A stretch of DNA of 47,978 nucleotides from an uncultured Collinsella sp. (GCA_944321445.1 CALULJ010000012.1:1-47978); one strand, 5' to 3'. Shown: positions 1-9,451, numbered from the stretch's first letter. The notes: a model not told the origin generated them from the letters alone. Made by a program: numbers and translations.

Positions 1-1
1 C

Positions 2-940
2 CCCACTGCCGCCTACGGCTCCTTCACGGACGAGGAGAGCGCGCTCGCCTACGTGCGCGGGCAGGGCGCTCCGCTCGTGGTGAAGGCCGACGGCCTGGCG
101 GCCGGCAAGGGCGTCGTGGTGGCGACCGAGCTCGCGCAGGCCGAGGAGGCCGTGCGCGAGTGCTTCTCCGGCGCCTTCGGCGACGCGGGCTCCACGGTGG
201 TCATCGAGGAGATGCTCACCGGCCCCGAGTGCTCGCTGCTGGCGTTCACCGACGGCAAGACCGTGCGCCCCATGGACACCTCGCAGGACCACAAGCGCGC
301 GCTCGAGGGCGACCTTGGCCCCAACACGGGCGGCATGGGCGTGTACAGCCCCGTGCCCATCGTGACCGACGAGGAGCACGCCGCCATGGAGCAGATCATG
401 GACGACGTGGTGGCCGAGCTCGCCGCCGAGGGCATCGATTACCGCGGCTGCCTGTACGGCGGCTTCATGCTCACGCCCGCCGGCCCCAAGGTGCTCGAGT
501 TCAACGCGCGCTTCGGCGACCCGGAGACCCAGGTCATCCTGCCGCGTCTGGAGAACGACCTGGTCGAGGTCATGCTGGCCTGCGCCGAGCGGCGCCTGGA
601 CGCCGTCGAGCTCTCCTGGCGCCCCGAGTACGCCGTGTCCGTCGTCCTCACGAGCGCCGGCTATCCCGGCTCGTACGAGAAGGGCAAGGTCATCACCGGT
701 ATCGAGGACGCCGAGGCCATGGAGAGCGTGACCGTCTACCACGCGGGCACGCGCGTGGGCGAGGACGGACAGGTGCTCACCGACGGCGGCCGCGTGCTCA
801 ACGTGACGGCGCTCGCGCCCACGTTCGAGGCTGCGCGCGATCTGGCCTACGCAGCTTGCGATTCAATCGACTTCGAGGGCAAGACGCTTCGCCACGACAT
901 CGGCCTGCGCGCGCTGCGCGGCCGTGAGGCGTGGGACTAA
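2..940 (+). CDS. purD: Phosphoribosylamine-glycine ligase (GARS), 3' part
   Basis: Catalyses ATP-dependent joining of glycine to 5-phosphoribosylamine, the second step of de novo purine synthesis, in the cytosol. The reading frame is open from base 2 and the N-terminal (biotin-carboxylase-like) domain lies outside the window, so about 312 residues are visible. The segment begins in the ATP-grasp region with PTAAYGSF and the strongly conserved [16 protein letters not shown]. It continues with [17 protein letters not shown], the [15 protein letters not shown] loop and [13 protein letters not shown], all typical of GARS, and ends with the small C-terminal domain ([12 protein letters not shown]). 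The TAA stop is at 938-940. A short hairpin (967-980) follows without a T-run. Identification is firm; only completeness is limited by the window edge. Confidence 0.97.
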   Translation, partial: PTAAYGSFTDEESALAYVRGQGAPLVVKADGLAAGKGVVVATELAQAEEAVRECFSGAFGDAGSTVVIEEMLTGPECSLLAFTDGKTVRPMDTSQDHKRALEGDLGPNTGGMGVYSPVPIVTDEEHAAMEQIMDDVVAELAAEGIDYRGCLYGGFMLTPAGPKVLEFNARFGDPETQVILPRLENDLVEVMLACAERRLDAVELSWRPEYAVSVVLTSAGYPGSYEKGKVITGIEDAEAMESVTVYHAGTRVGEDGQVLTDGGRVLNVTALAPTFEAARDLAYAACDSIDFEGKTLRHDIGLRALRGREAWD

Positions 941-1323
941 CCGCTTTTCCCTTACTTCTCATAGCGTCCCGTTTGCGGGATGTCGGCGGTGCCTCCACGG
1001 GGGTATTGTTCCAAAGTGTCTCCGAGAGCCCTTGCCTCCCATTCCGCGCGACACGGTTCTTGTTGACATTATGTGAAGAACTTGTGGATTTACAGAGCCG
1101 AGCGTATCGCAGGGTGTGGGTATTTACGCGCCCGCACCTTGCAACAATCCGACAGATATCCAACCACGTGGGTTCAACAACGGCAAAAGGCGTGCTGTTG
1201 CGCAACATTTTTGGTGTTAGAGTGACAAACGAATATCGGGATATTGTCCCAAATGTTCATCAAAATGTCGGGTCGGGTGAGCGAAGGGGACGCAACAGAC
1301 GGGTCGTTGCAAAGGGGTCTGTT
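941..1323. other. purD-adhesin intergenic region
   Basis: 383 bases without a convincing gene; the adhesin frame is open through it but has no credible start there. It is visibly AT-richer than the flanking purD. It holds a small stem (TCCCG/CGGGA, 967-980), a TTGACA hexamer at 1063-1068, and a dyad AATATC-GG-GATATT at 1232-1245 that could be an operator or chance. The long leader suggests that adhesin expression is regulated, but no known riboswitch was recognised. Confidence 0.5.
1063..1090 (+). promoter_or_regulatory. Possible sigma-70-type promoter for the adhesin
   Basis: A perfect -35 hexamer TTGACA (1063-1068) is followed 16 bases later by TGGATT, a poor -10 box (three of six matches). 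The site lies about 235 bases before the adhesin start, so it would imply a long leader. Weak candidate. Confidence 0.25.
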
Positions 1324-4300
1324 ATGGGTCGTTTTGGTAGGAAAAACCTAGCGGGAGGGGGCGCTTCTAAGCTCGTTGCCCGTTGCCTTGCGCTTGCGCT
1401 TTTCACGTTAGCGTGCGTTCCCAGCGCGGCATGGGCGGCGTTGGAAGACCACACCGTATCGGGCGTGTCTCCCCAGGGGACCACTATCAATCTGTTCGAT
1501 TATTGGACGGACGCACAGAATAGCCCCGACAATGGCGACGTGGCGGACTATCAAAAGATTGGCATCAACAAGGACCATGCGCTCAAGTTTGGTATGGGCA
1601 TGGGCGGAGATTCGAGCGAAACTACAAACGCCAGCAATCTTAATAAGTGGACGCAGAGCGCGCGTCCGCGCTTCGGTATCGTCGCGGATACGCTTGGCGC
1701 CGACGGTTACCCGCTGCTGAACAACGGTAACGTAGGCAGCAGCCAGTCGCTCGCATACCTTTTCGATGCAACGCCTCTTGAAGGGAAGCAGGCGTATCTG
1801 GGTACTCAGGGTCTGTTGCAGATCGACAAAGCGGGCTACTACTATTACAACAGCCAGGTGAATTTCGCTGAATTCAAGAGCCAGAGCAACGCGTTCACGC
1901 TCTACGACACGTGGGGCGTTATGGCTGGCGGCGCTTCGCCTAACGGGCAGTTCTTCCCGTTTAACACGGCGAGCCAGGTGCTGAAAGAGCAAGGCGATAA
2001 GCTTGTCCAGACGACCCTTAATTCCAAGAACAAGGTTATCAACCATTATTTCGGCATGACCATGTCGACGCGCTTCGTGCAGCGCTGGAGTGGCCACACG
2101 GACGAGACTAAAAAGACGGCGGTCACCTACAACTTCTCGGGCGATGACGACGTTTGGATTTTCATCGATGATGTGCTTGTGGCGGACCTCGGCGGCATTC
2201 ACGATAAATCGTCGGTAGAGATCAACTTCGCCACGGGCCGTGTTGTTGTGTACAGAGATGCCAACAACAACAATGTGTTTGATTCGGGTACGGATACGGA
2301 GTATGCGAATAAAACGCTCAAGGAGATTTTTACTGCCGTTGGCAAAGAGACGGGTTTCATGGGTGATACCTTTGTAGACAACAGCTATCACACGCTGAAC
2401 TTTTTCTATTTGGAGCGCGGCAATACCGACTCCAACATGTCGCTTAAGTACAACCTTGTGACCACGCCCGAAACCGACATTCAAAAGATCGACCAGACGG
2501 GTACGGCGCTTTCCGGCGTAACCTTCCGGGTGTACGACTACACCGACGACAATCAGGGTGACCTTATCTGCGAGGTCACAACGGACATCAACGGCTCGGT
2601 GGTGCTGACCGACAACACGGGATTTCCTATCACGCTCGAGGAGCTTTATGACAGCAAGAATGTGAGGAAGCTGAAGCTCGTTGAAAGCAATCCCAAACCG
2701 GGATATCGCGATTCGGGCGATATCATCCTTGACCTCCAAAAGAAGGTAGGGCCTGCGGGAAAGCTTGAGTCGACCGTGGCTACGAGTAGCAACTACTGGG
2801 AGACCGGCGTCTATGCACTCCCCAAGGTGCTTACAAGCGCGGCGGACAATGTTAAGGTGGATGGCAAGGCGCTCACGGACGAACAGATCGAGAGTGGCAC
2901 GATGTTTGTCGTGATCGAAAAGAAGGTCGGTGACGAGTGGCGCCCTGTGTACGGTGACCCCATCAACGGCTGGACTGTGCTGGCTGGTGACTCGGAGGAG
3001 AATATCCTTGAAGCGGCGAAGAGCACCGCATCGGTGTTCCGCCTGGCTTCGTCGGGCGCCTACGAGACGACGATCGACGACCTTCCCGGTGACATTCTCG
3101 ACTACGTCTTTTTCGACGGTGAGAATGACAGCGATGGTGACGGCCAGCTTTACCGTGGCGTGTACTACTACACCGAAGCGGGAAGCCTGGATGATGCCAA
3201 TGCTGAGAACACGTTGGTGATCGACAATTCCAATGAGTTCGCACGCCAGTTCTCGGTGCGCCTCTACATCCCGAACATTATGAATCGCTTCATCGTTCAG
3301 AAGCTCAGCCCCGAGGGCGAGCCTTTGGACGGCGCCACCTTTGCGCTTTACGACGAGAACTCTGCCGTTCAGGTCGATGGCGAGTGGGTGCTGGGCAGCA
3401 ATCCCACGATGGTTGGCGAGCCTAAGGAGACTCGCACACTCCATCGCAATCCGGATCAGATCGACCTCGAAGGTGCGGCGATTTTTGACAAGCTTAAGCC
3501 GGGCCTGTACTGGCTCCATGAGGAGTCGGCGCCTAAGGGGTATCTCACCAACACGGCACTCACCAAGATTATCGTTAACGACTCCGGCGTCTATGCCGAC
3601 GCGGGCGTTGAGGGCGACGGCATCGAGGTTTCGCGCGGCGTGGGCCGTCTGGTGAAATCGATGCGCCAGTTTGCCGTGAACAATCAGGTGGATTCGTCCC
3701 TGCATGACATTACGGCGATGCCGTACTTGGCTAAAAGCGTAAACGCTACCACTATTACGTGGAACGAAGAGGCCGCTGCCGAAAAGCCGCTGTCTCTTCA
3801 CTTCAGTGACAAGACAGATACCGTGCTCGATTACGTGGCCGACGCAGGCTCCGAGCAGTACTACACCACCGACACGGGTGTGGCCACGCTCAAAATATTG
3901 CAGAACTATAATTTCACCCATGGTGAGGGCTACAAGCAGGATCTGGGTGACAAGGATCTTAGCAACCTGTACACCGGTGTGACCCTGGTTCGCGTGACCG
4001 ACGCACGGATTGAGAACGCCAAGCACGCCTATGATGCAGATAATCCGACCGCCATCATCGATGGTCAGTTGGTGGGCGTGGGCAGCAAGATCATCTATAA
4101 GGTGACCTGGATTAACGATGCGGTTGATGAGGATGGAAACCCGGCCCCGGCCACAGTCAAGGTGACGGATAAGATTCCTGACGGCACGGAATACGTTGAC
4201 GACAGCGTAAGCAACGAGGGCAAGTACGACCCTGAGACCAAAACCATTACCTGGGATCTGAGCGTGCAGGAGCCCTATGCCACGGGTGAGGTGTGCTTTA

Positions 4301-7300
4301 CCGTTAAGGTGATCGATGATGCGGTTAACCATGATACGGTAAAGAATCAGGCAACTATTTATCTCGGTGAGGATGATCCTGGTCATACGACCAACGTGGT
4401 GGAGAATCCCGTTCCCGAGAAGGACGTTTTCAAGCCGAGCGACCCCGGTGTGAGTATCGACGGCAAGAAGGTAAGCGTGGGCGATGAGCTGCTGTACAAG
4501 GTGACCTTCACGCTTACCGAAGATGCCGACAAGGTGGTCGTGACCGACACCGTTCCCGCCGGCACGGAGTATGTTGATAACTCCGCCACTTACGATGGCA
4601 TCGAGACCAATAGGCTTATCACCTGGACGTTTGAGAACAAGAAAAAGGGCGACAAGATCGAGGTTTCCTTCACGGTAAAGGTGACTGAGGACGCGGTGAA
4701 CCTCGATTCCGTCAACAACACCGCCGCCATCCAGCTGGGGGAGAACGGCCCGGAAATCCAGACCAACACGACGCACAACGAGGTGACCGGCGAACTGACC
4801 ATTTCCAAAACGGTCAAGCTTGCGGGCAGCCAGGATGGGGTAACCGATAATTCTCAAAAGTTTGAGTTCACAATCGATGTGACCGATGCCGCCGGCAACC
4901 CTCTTACGGGTACGTACACGGCTTCCGGCGGTGAGAACATTACGAGCCTGACCTTTGATCAGGGGTCTGCACGGTTCTCATTGGCGGGCGGTCAGTCGCT
5001 TACCATTACGGGCCTTCCTGCGGGTGCGAAGTACACGGTGAAGGAAACCCCGGTCGTGGGCTATAAGCAGGTTGAACCCGCAGGCGGCGAACCTGCTGAA
5101 GGAACGATTCCGGCCACTGGTTCCGCAACTGCTGCGTTCACCAATATCTACGATGTCCGGGAGGTCGACTACGATGCAATGGTTGGCCTGCAAATCAAGA
5201 AGAACCTTACGGGCCACGACATCGTGGGCAACATGTTCGCGTTCACGCTGACGCCGATCAACAAGAATGCTCGGGCCAAGCTGAAGGCCCCTGTGACGGT
5301 GAACACCTCGGGCGCCAATATGTCGATCGAGGGTGAAAATGCCGGCGTGGCCAGCGAAAGCGTGCCCATGGACATCGGCCTGACGTTCACCGGTGACGAT
5401 GCGGGCAAGACCTTTACCTTCGAGGTTTTCGAGGCTCAGGGCAGCGATGTCGGCTATACGTACGACGATTGTAAGTACAGCCTGGAGATCAAGGTGACAG
5501 ACGAGTCTGGTGTCCTGACGGTTAAAACCTACGTAGACGGTGACCTTAAGAGCACGGTTACCGCGACGCATGAAACAAAAGCCGCCGAACCCGTGACGCT
5601 TGAGTTCAACAATTCGTACAGCGCGGGCACCGCGAGCATCGATCTCAAGGCCACGAAGACGCTGTATAACAACGACATGACGGCGGGACAGTTCATCTTC
5701 CAGGTAACGGACGCCAAGGGCAATAAGGTTGCTGAGGGCACGAACACGTCTGCCGCAGACGGCAAGCCTGGCGAGGTGACGTTCGATCAGATTTCCTACA
5801 CCACCGCTGACCTCAATGATGCTGTCGCCGATGGCTCCGCCAGCATCAGCCGCGGGGACGATGGTTCTACGGTTTACACCTTCGTCTATACCGTGTCCGA
5901 GGTGGCGCCAACGCAGCCTGGCATGACGCCGATTACCGGTTCCTTCTCCGTTACGGTTAAGGTGACCGACAATGGTGCGGGCGCGCTGTCCACCGAGGTT
6001 ATCTACCCTGAAGATTCCAACGGAACACTGGCCTTTAAAAACAAGTACGGCACGGATGACGAGGCGAGCATCACCCTCAACGGCCAGAAGAACTATGTGA
6101 CTGATGGGGCGACCGCGGCGCCGAACATCGTGGGCAAGTACACCTTCAAGGTCACCGGTACCTTTGATGATGGGAAGCCGCTGCCCAATGAGCTCATGCC
6201 TCGAACGAAGGAAGTTGTCCTCGACGAGTCGATGGGAATCGATTTCGGTACGATCACCTACACCATCGAAAACGTCTTTGGCGCGCAGAGCGGTTCTGGT
6301 GAAGATGCCGACGAAGGTGCTGACGCCCAGGCTGTGGCGCAGAAGCGCACCAAGGTGCTTGTCTACACCATTACCGAATCCGGCGAGGTCGAAGGCGTGA
6401 CCAACGACCTCAAGGCCTCGAAGACCGTCACGGTCACGGTGACCGATAACGGCGATGGCACCATCACTGCTACGAAGAGCACTGATGGCGAACTTCATGA
6501 CTTTGACTTCGTGTTTACCAACACCGCGGATCCCGATCCCGAGCCAGAGCTCGGAAATCTGGTTATTTCCAAGCAAGTGCAGGATGTCAACGGAGACCCG
6601 GTAACTTCTGACACGACGGACTTCACCTTCACGGTCAAGTTGACCGATGAATCTGGCGAGCCCGTGACGGGCACCTATGCCGCATCGGGTGTCGACGGCA
6701 TTAACGAGCTGATCTTCGACGATGAGGGCGAAGCGACCGTTAAGTTGAGCCACGGCGAGAAGCTTACCGTCCAGGGTCTGCCTGCAGGTGCGAAGTACAC
6801 GGTGACCGAGACTTCGGTTTCTGGCTATACGCAGGTCAAACCCGAGAATAATGCTTCCGACGCCGGCACTATCAAGGCCGATGAGGATGCGGTTGCCGCG
6901 TTCGTGAATCGCGTGACGCCTGTCACCGAGCCCGATCCGGATCCGACCTCGGTCGAGCTCGGCGGCTCCAAGGTGCTCAAGAACGGCGAGCTCCGCAAGG
7001 GTGCCTTCACCTTCCAGCTGCTTGACGCCAACGGCGAGGTTATCCAGGAAGTGACCAACGCCGCGGACGGTACGTTCGTCTTCGACAAGATCAAGTACAC
7101 CGAAGCGGGTATCTACACCTACACGATTGTCGAGGTTGTGCCCGCGGACGACGACCCCGCTACCGATGGTATCCAGCATGACGGCATAACGTACGACACG
7201 ACCGAATACACCGTTAGGGTCGTTGTCCGCGACGTCAACAACGACGGTGCGCTCGAGGTCGTGAGGGTGACCTACAACGGTAAGGTTGAGGAGCCCGTGT

Positions 7301-7641
7301 TCACCAACGTGCTGACGCCCGGCCCCGGAGGCCCTGGCGATCCCGAGGACCCCGAGGATCCGACCGATCCGGAGGATCCCGAAGACCCCGATGAGCCGAC
7401 CGATCCCGAAGACCCCGGCGACCCGGATGATCCCGGCGAGCCCAGCGACCCGGGTGAGCCGAGCGACCCCGGCGAGCCGAGCGACCCCGGCGAGCCGGGA
7501 GAGCCTGCCGAGCCCGGTGAGCCCGGCGATGGCGTCCCGCAGACGGGGGACAGCACTCTGTTCGCGGTGGTCGCCGCTGTCGCGGCCGGCGTCGTGCTCC
7601 TTGCGGCCGGCCTCGCCTCCAAGCTTCGCGTGCGCCGCTAA
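1324..7641 (+). CDS. Giant wall-anchored adhesin/pilin-like protein (fibro-slime, SpaA-like and FctA-like domains, VPQTG anchor)
   Basis: 2105 residues. The ATG at 1324 is chosen because AAAGGGG (1311-1317) precedes it and a signal peptide follows (basic MGRFGRKN, hydrophobic core, cleavage near AWA at 36-39). Residues ~48-375 resemble a fibro-slime domain (FSGDDDVWIFIDDVLVADLGG at ~271, TLNFFYLERG near the end). SpaA/Cna-B-like segments start at ~383 and ~657, and DUF11-like repeats (KVTDKIPDGTEYVDDS, VVTDTVPAGTEYVDNS) at ~906 and ~1038. Isopeptide-type pilin domains of the FctA/Spy0128 kind start near 1288, 1436, 1581 and 1877, with related TISKTVK/VISKQVQ domains near 1156 and 1744. An acidic Pro-rich spacer (~1999-2069, DPEDP and GEPSDP repeats) leads to VPQTG (2071-2075), one membrane helix and an RVRR tail, a sortase sorting signal with V for L. 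Base use is AT-richer than its neighbours. The likely role is host or surface attachment; the ligand is unknown. Confidence 0.9.
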   Translation: MGRFGRKNLAGGGASKLVARCLALALFTLACVPSAAWAALEDHTVSGVSPQGTTINLFDYWTDAQNSPDNGDVADYQKIGINKDHALKFGMGMGGDSSETTNASNLNKWTQSARPRFGIVADTLGADGYPLLNNGNVGSSQSLAYLFDATPLEGKQAYLGTQGLLQIDKAGYYYYNSQVNFAEFKSQSNAFTLYDTWGVMAGGASPNGQFFPFNTASQVLKEQGDKLVQTTLNSKNKVINHYFGMTMSTRFVQRWSGHTDETKKTAVTYNFSGDDDVWIFIDDVLVADLGGIHDKSSVEINFATGRVVVYRDANNNNVFDSGTDTEYANKTLKEIFTAVGKETGFMGDTFVDNSYHTLNFFYLERGNTDSNMSLKYNLVTTPETDIQKIDQTGTALSGVTFRVYDYTDDNQGDLICEVTTDINGSVVLTDNTGFPITLEELYDSKNVRKLKLVESNPKPGYRDSGDIILDLQKKVGPAGKLESTVATSSNYWETGVYALPKVLTSAADNVKVDGKALTDEQIESGTMFVVIEKKVGDEWRPVYGDPINGWTVLAGDSEENILEAAKSTASVFRLASSGAYETTIDDLPGDILDYVFFDGENDSDGDGQLYRGVYYYTEAGSLDDANAENTLVIDNSNEFARQFSVRLYIPNIMNRFIVQKLSPEGEPLDGATFALYDENSAVQVDGEWVLGSNPTMVGEPKETRTLHRNPDQIDLEGAAIFDKLKPGLYWLHEESAPKGYLTNTALTKIIVNDSGVYADAGVEGDGIEVSRGVGRLVKSMRQFAVNNQVDSSLHDITAMPYLAKSVNATTITWNEEAAAEKPLSLHFSDKTDTVLDYVADAGSEQYYTTDTGVATLKILQNYNFTHGEGYKQDLGDKDLSNLYTGVTLVRVTDARIENAKHAYDADNPTAIIDGQLVGVGSKIIYKVTWINDAVDEDGNPAPATVKVTDKIPDGTEYVDDSVSNEGKYDPETKTITWDLSVQEPYATGEVCFTVKVIDDAVNHDTVKNQATIYLGEDDPGHTTNVVENPVPEKDVFKPSDPGVSIDGKKVSVGDELLYKVTFTLTEDADKVVVTDTVPAGTEYVDNSATYDGIETNRLITWTFENKKKGDKIEVSFTVKVTEDAVNLDSVNNTAAIQLGENGPEIQTNTTHNEVTGELTISKTVKLAGSQDGVTDNSQKFEFTIDVTDAAGNPLTGTYTASGGENITSLTFDQGSARFSLAGGQSLTITGLPAGAKYTVKETPVVGYKQVEPAGGEPAEGTIPATGSATAAFTNIYDVREVDYDAMVGLQIKKNLTGHDIVGNMFAFTLTPINKNARAKLKAPVTVNTSGANMSIEGENAGVASESVPMDIGLTFTGDDAGKTFTFEVFEAQGSDVGYTYDDCKYSLEIKVTDESGVLTVKTYVDGDLKSTVTATHETKAAEPVTLEFNNSYSAGTASIDLKATKTLYNNDMTAGQFIFQVTDAKGNKVAEGTNTSAADGKPGEVTFDQISYTTADLNDAVADGSASISRGDDGSTVYTFVYTVSEVAPTQPGMTPITGSFSVTVKVTDNGAGALSTEVIYPEDSNGTLAFKNKYGTDDEASITLNGQKNYVTDGATAAPNIVGKYTFKVTGTFDDGKPLPNELMPRTKEVVLDESMGIDFGTITYTIENVFGAQSGSGEDADEGADAQAVAQKRTKVLVYTITESGEVEGVTNDLKASKTVTVTVTDNGDGTITATKSTDGELHDFDFVFTNTADPDPEPELGNLVISKQVQDVNGDPVTSDTTDFTFTVKLTDESGEPVTGTYAASGVDGINELIFDDEGEATVKLSHGEKLTVQGLPAGAKYTVTETSVSGYTQVKPENNASDAGTIKADEDAVAAFVNRVTPVTEPDPDPTSVELGGSKVLKNGELRKGAFTFQLLDANGEVIQEVTNAADGTFVFDKIKYTEAGIYTYTIVEVVPADDDPATDGIQHDGITYDTTEYTVRVVVRDVNNDGALEVVRVTYNGKVEEPVFTNVLTPGPGGPGDPEDPEDPTDPEDPEDPDEPTDPEDPGDPDDPGEPSDPGEPSDPGEPSDPGEPGEPAEPGEPGDGVPQTGDSTLFAVVAAVAAGVVLLAAGLASKLRVRR

Positions 7642-7782
7642 CGGCGATTCCGTGCCCCGGGGTGGCTGCACCGCCGCCCCGGTATCTCCATTTCGGTGCC
7701 AAGCCATCCGACGGCTTAGCATATAGCCGCCTTGTGCGGCGGGGCCGGCAAGCGGAATTCCGACCTCCGTCCCGGCCTTTCA

Positions 7783-7821
7783 GCCCGGTTCCAGACCCGA
7801 CCCTGGAGCCGGGCGTTTTTT
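7783..7821 (+). terminator. Rho-independent terminator after the adhesin
   Basis: A 12-bp stem with one mismatch (GCCCGGTTCCAG against CTGGAGCCGGGC) and an 8-base loop is followed by a run of six T at 7816-7821. It lies 142 bases after the adhesin stop. Confidence 0.85.
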
Positions 7822-7864
7822 ATGCCGCGCGGCCCCATGGCGGGCAGGCCGGGGCACCTCATTT

Positions 7865-7919
7865 CTTCACCTCACTTCAACCTCACTTCTATCTAAAGTG
7901 AGGTTGAAGTGAGGTGAAG
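7865..7919. repeat. Perfect 24-bp inverted repeat built from an internal direct repeat
   Basis: Arms 7865-7888 and 7896-7919 are perfect reverse complements separated by 7 bases (CTATCTA). Each arm is itself a near-direct repeat of a ~10-mer (CCTCACTTCA / CCTCACTTCT). There is no T-run. It lies in the 7642-8018 gap, which otherwise holds only the adhesin terminator and a -10-like TACAAT at 8002-8007. Confidence 0.8.
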
Positions 7920-8001
7920 GCGAGGCTGCCCCGTATCCGGGGACAAGCTCGAGATATCTCGTGCTCCTTTTGTCCGGGACTCATAATGGCCTGATGGTCG
8001 C

Positions 8002-8007
8002 TACAAT
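8002..8007 (+). promoter_or_regulatory. -10-like TACAAT before the 8019 ORF
   Basis: TACAAT lies 11 bases before the ATG at 8019. No good -35 box is visible. The same hexamer recurs upstream of several genes in this window (carA, the moaE-like gene, upp, the atp operon), which gives it modest support. Confidence 0.3.
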
Positions 8008-8018
8008 AAGCATCGCAC

Positions 8019-8235
8019 ATGACCACACGTAAGGGAGCAACCACGGAAGAGCAGGATTTGAATACCCAAGAGACTGCCGACGACGCTGCCGAAGAGGAAT
8101 ACGTCCCTGCGCTCGTGCTCGGTGCGCCACTGACCCGTACGGCCTTCCTGCGCGAAGTGGATAAAGATGTCGATTATGCATCGCTCGTGGCGCGGGCGAT
8201 GGCCCATCAACGCCGTCTGGTGATGTCAATCGGGC
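8019..8235 (+). pseudogene. Possible hypothetical ORF remnant, frame lost near 8225
   Basis: I do not recognise this protein. The first ~70 codons from ATG 8019 look coding: acidic start TTEEQDLNTQ, then YVPALVLGAPLTRTAFL and DYASLVARAMAHQRRLVM, with codon choices like the neighbours. After about 8225 the frame turns Cys/Arg-rich, as shadow frames do. A frame offset by one base gives a more protein-like product (AVPPDGAFSGAPPFQGGV) up to 8445, but that runs through the pyridoxamine kinase terminator. The 8228-8345 stretch also carries inverted segments (GCCGCCCTG at 8251 against CAGGGCGGC at 8323), so it may be a structured repeat that interrupts a gene. A TTG at 8058 could be an alternative start. 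Low confidence that it is expressed. Confidence 0.3.
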
Positions 8236-8384
8236 CCCGAGGCGCATGCTGCCGCCCTGAAAGGCGCAGCATCGCCGCGGGCGGTGCCTCCGGACGGTGC
8301 TTTCAGCGGCGCACCACCCTTCCAGGGCGGCGTTGCGATGCACGATCGACGTTTTTATCCAAGTTTCGGATCGGCATGCCCGGG

Positions 8385-8433
8385 ACGAAAGAAAACGGCG
8401 CGTTCGAAGGGCTTCCCAGTCCGAACGCGCCGT
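8385..8433 (-). terminator. Rho-independent terminator of the pyridoxamine kinase gene
   Basis: Read on the minus strand, a perfect 12-bp stem (ACGGCGCGTTCG with CGAACGCGCCGT; arms 8395-8406 and 8422-8433, 15-base loop) is followed by TTTTCTTTCG. It begins 22 bases past the kinase stop codon. Confidence 0.85.
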
Positions 8434-8454
8434 CTAGATCAATGAGGCGATTTG

Positions 8455-9348
8455 CTATCTCAGCAGGTCGGCAACGCGGCCCAAATTGGTCTCGAAAGAA
8501 ACGCCGCGCTCCTGGAACTGCGGCTGCTGGGCCGAGACCAGCATCGCGTCGTGCACGAAGTCGCCCGCGAAGGTGACGGACTCGCGCAGGGTGCGGCCGG
8601 CCATGATGCCCGCGAGCAGGCAGGATGCGTACAGGTCGCCCGTGCCGTGCAGCATGTAGGGCAAAAGCTCGTTGCTCACCTCGAAGAACGCGCCGCCGGC
8701 GGTCCCCACGAAATTGCGGATCTGCCCGTCGCCGCGCTGGATGCCTTTCAGCACCACGTTGTGCGTGCCCTTTGCAAGCAGAGCGTCGGTCAGGCGGTGC
8801 GCCTCATCGTCCGAGATGTTCTCGCCCGCCCATGCGTCGCCGATGGGTTCGCCCAGAATGATGGCGGCCTCGGTGAGGTTCGGCGTCAGTACGTCGGCGC
8901 CTTCGGCGAGCTCGGCCATCGCGGAGCACAGCTCGGGGGTGTAGGTGGGGTAGACCTTGCCGTGGTCGGCCATGACGGGGTCGACGATGCGCAGCGCATC
9001 GGGATACATAGCGTACAGGTCGCGAATGCGGTCGACCTGCTCGGGCGATCCCAAAAAGCCGGAGTACACGGCGTCGATATCGACGCCGATCTTGCTCCAG
9101 GCCGCCAGGTAATCGGGCAGCATATCGGTGGTGTCATGCATGTACCAGCCCGGGAAGGCCGTGTGCGAGCTGAACAGCGACGTGGGCACGGGGCACACGT
9201 CGCAGCCGGCGGCAGATAGCACGGGGATGGCGACGGCGAGCGAGCACTTGCCGTATCCGCACAGGTCGTGCACGGCGGCAACGCGCGGGATGTACCCGCC
9301 TTCGCGCTGGTAGACGGGTTGGTCAGGGCTGGTGATTGCGTTGGACAT
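8455..9348 (-). CDS. pdxY: Pyridoxamine/pyridoxal kinase (PdxK/PdxY family)
   Basis: Phosphorylates pyridoxal, pyridoxamine or pyridoxine in salvage of vitamin B6; a cytosolic ribokinase-fold enzyme. 297 residues, a normal length. Family hallmarks are VAAVHDLCGYGKCSLAVAIP near residue 24, VCPVPTSLFSSHTAFPG, YSGFLGSPEQV, DPVMADHGKVY, LTPNLTEA and the C-terminal nucleotide/anion-hole motif HGTGDLYAS, in which the usual catalytic Asp is present. The ATG at 9348 is preceded by AAGAGGAA at good spacing. It is transcribed alone, with its own terminator at 8385-8433, and diverges from carAB across a repeat-filled gap. The sequence does not settle whether it prefers pyridoxamine or pyridoxal, so the symbol is a family assignment. 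Confidence 0.9.
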   Translation of the reverse strand: MSNAITSPDQPVYQREGGYIPRVAAVHDLCGYGKCSLAVAIPVLSAAGCDVCPVPTSLFSSHTAFPGWYMHDTTDMLPDYLAAWSKIGVDIDAVYSGFLGSPEQVDRIRDLYAMYPDALRIVDPVMADHGKVYPTYTPELCSAMAELAEGADVLTPNLTEAAIILGEPIGDAWAGENISDDEAHRLTDALLAKGTHNVVLKGIQRGDGQIRNFVGTAGGAFFEVSNELLPYMLHGTGDLYASCLLAGIMAGRTLRESVTFAGDFVHDAMLVSAQQPQFQERGVSFETNLGRVADLLR

Positions 9349-9451
9349 AGTGATTCCTCTTTCTTTTCCGCGGACTTATGGACCAGCGTACGAAGACACC
9401 TTAGTACGTTTGAGTGGCCTCGGCACCCAGAAATCTCAATCGCAACACGCT

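Noticed and set aside
931-1323. Extension of the adhesin frame upstream to inside purD
   Set aside because: The codons between 931 and 1324 encode no signal peptide or conserved sequence; ATG 1324 with AAAGGGG followed at once by a signal peptide is the better start.
1408-4857. 1149-codon open frame on the minus strand opposite the adhesin
   Set aside because: It is in a fixed frame relation to a real long gene, has no ribosome site, and its composition (Val/Leu/Arg/His-rich, no recognisable motif) is typical of a shadow in repetitive coding sequence.
7318-7530. Short regularly spaced repeats that look like a CRISPR or minisatellite
   Set aside because: They are codons of the acidic Pro-rich wall spacer (DPEDP/GEPSDP) of the adhesin, in frame and without unique spacers.
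4978-7722. 914-codon open frame on the minus strand over the adhesin 3' half
   Set aside because: Same pattern as the previous; its N-terminal repeats are simply the complement of the adhesin Pro-rich spacer.
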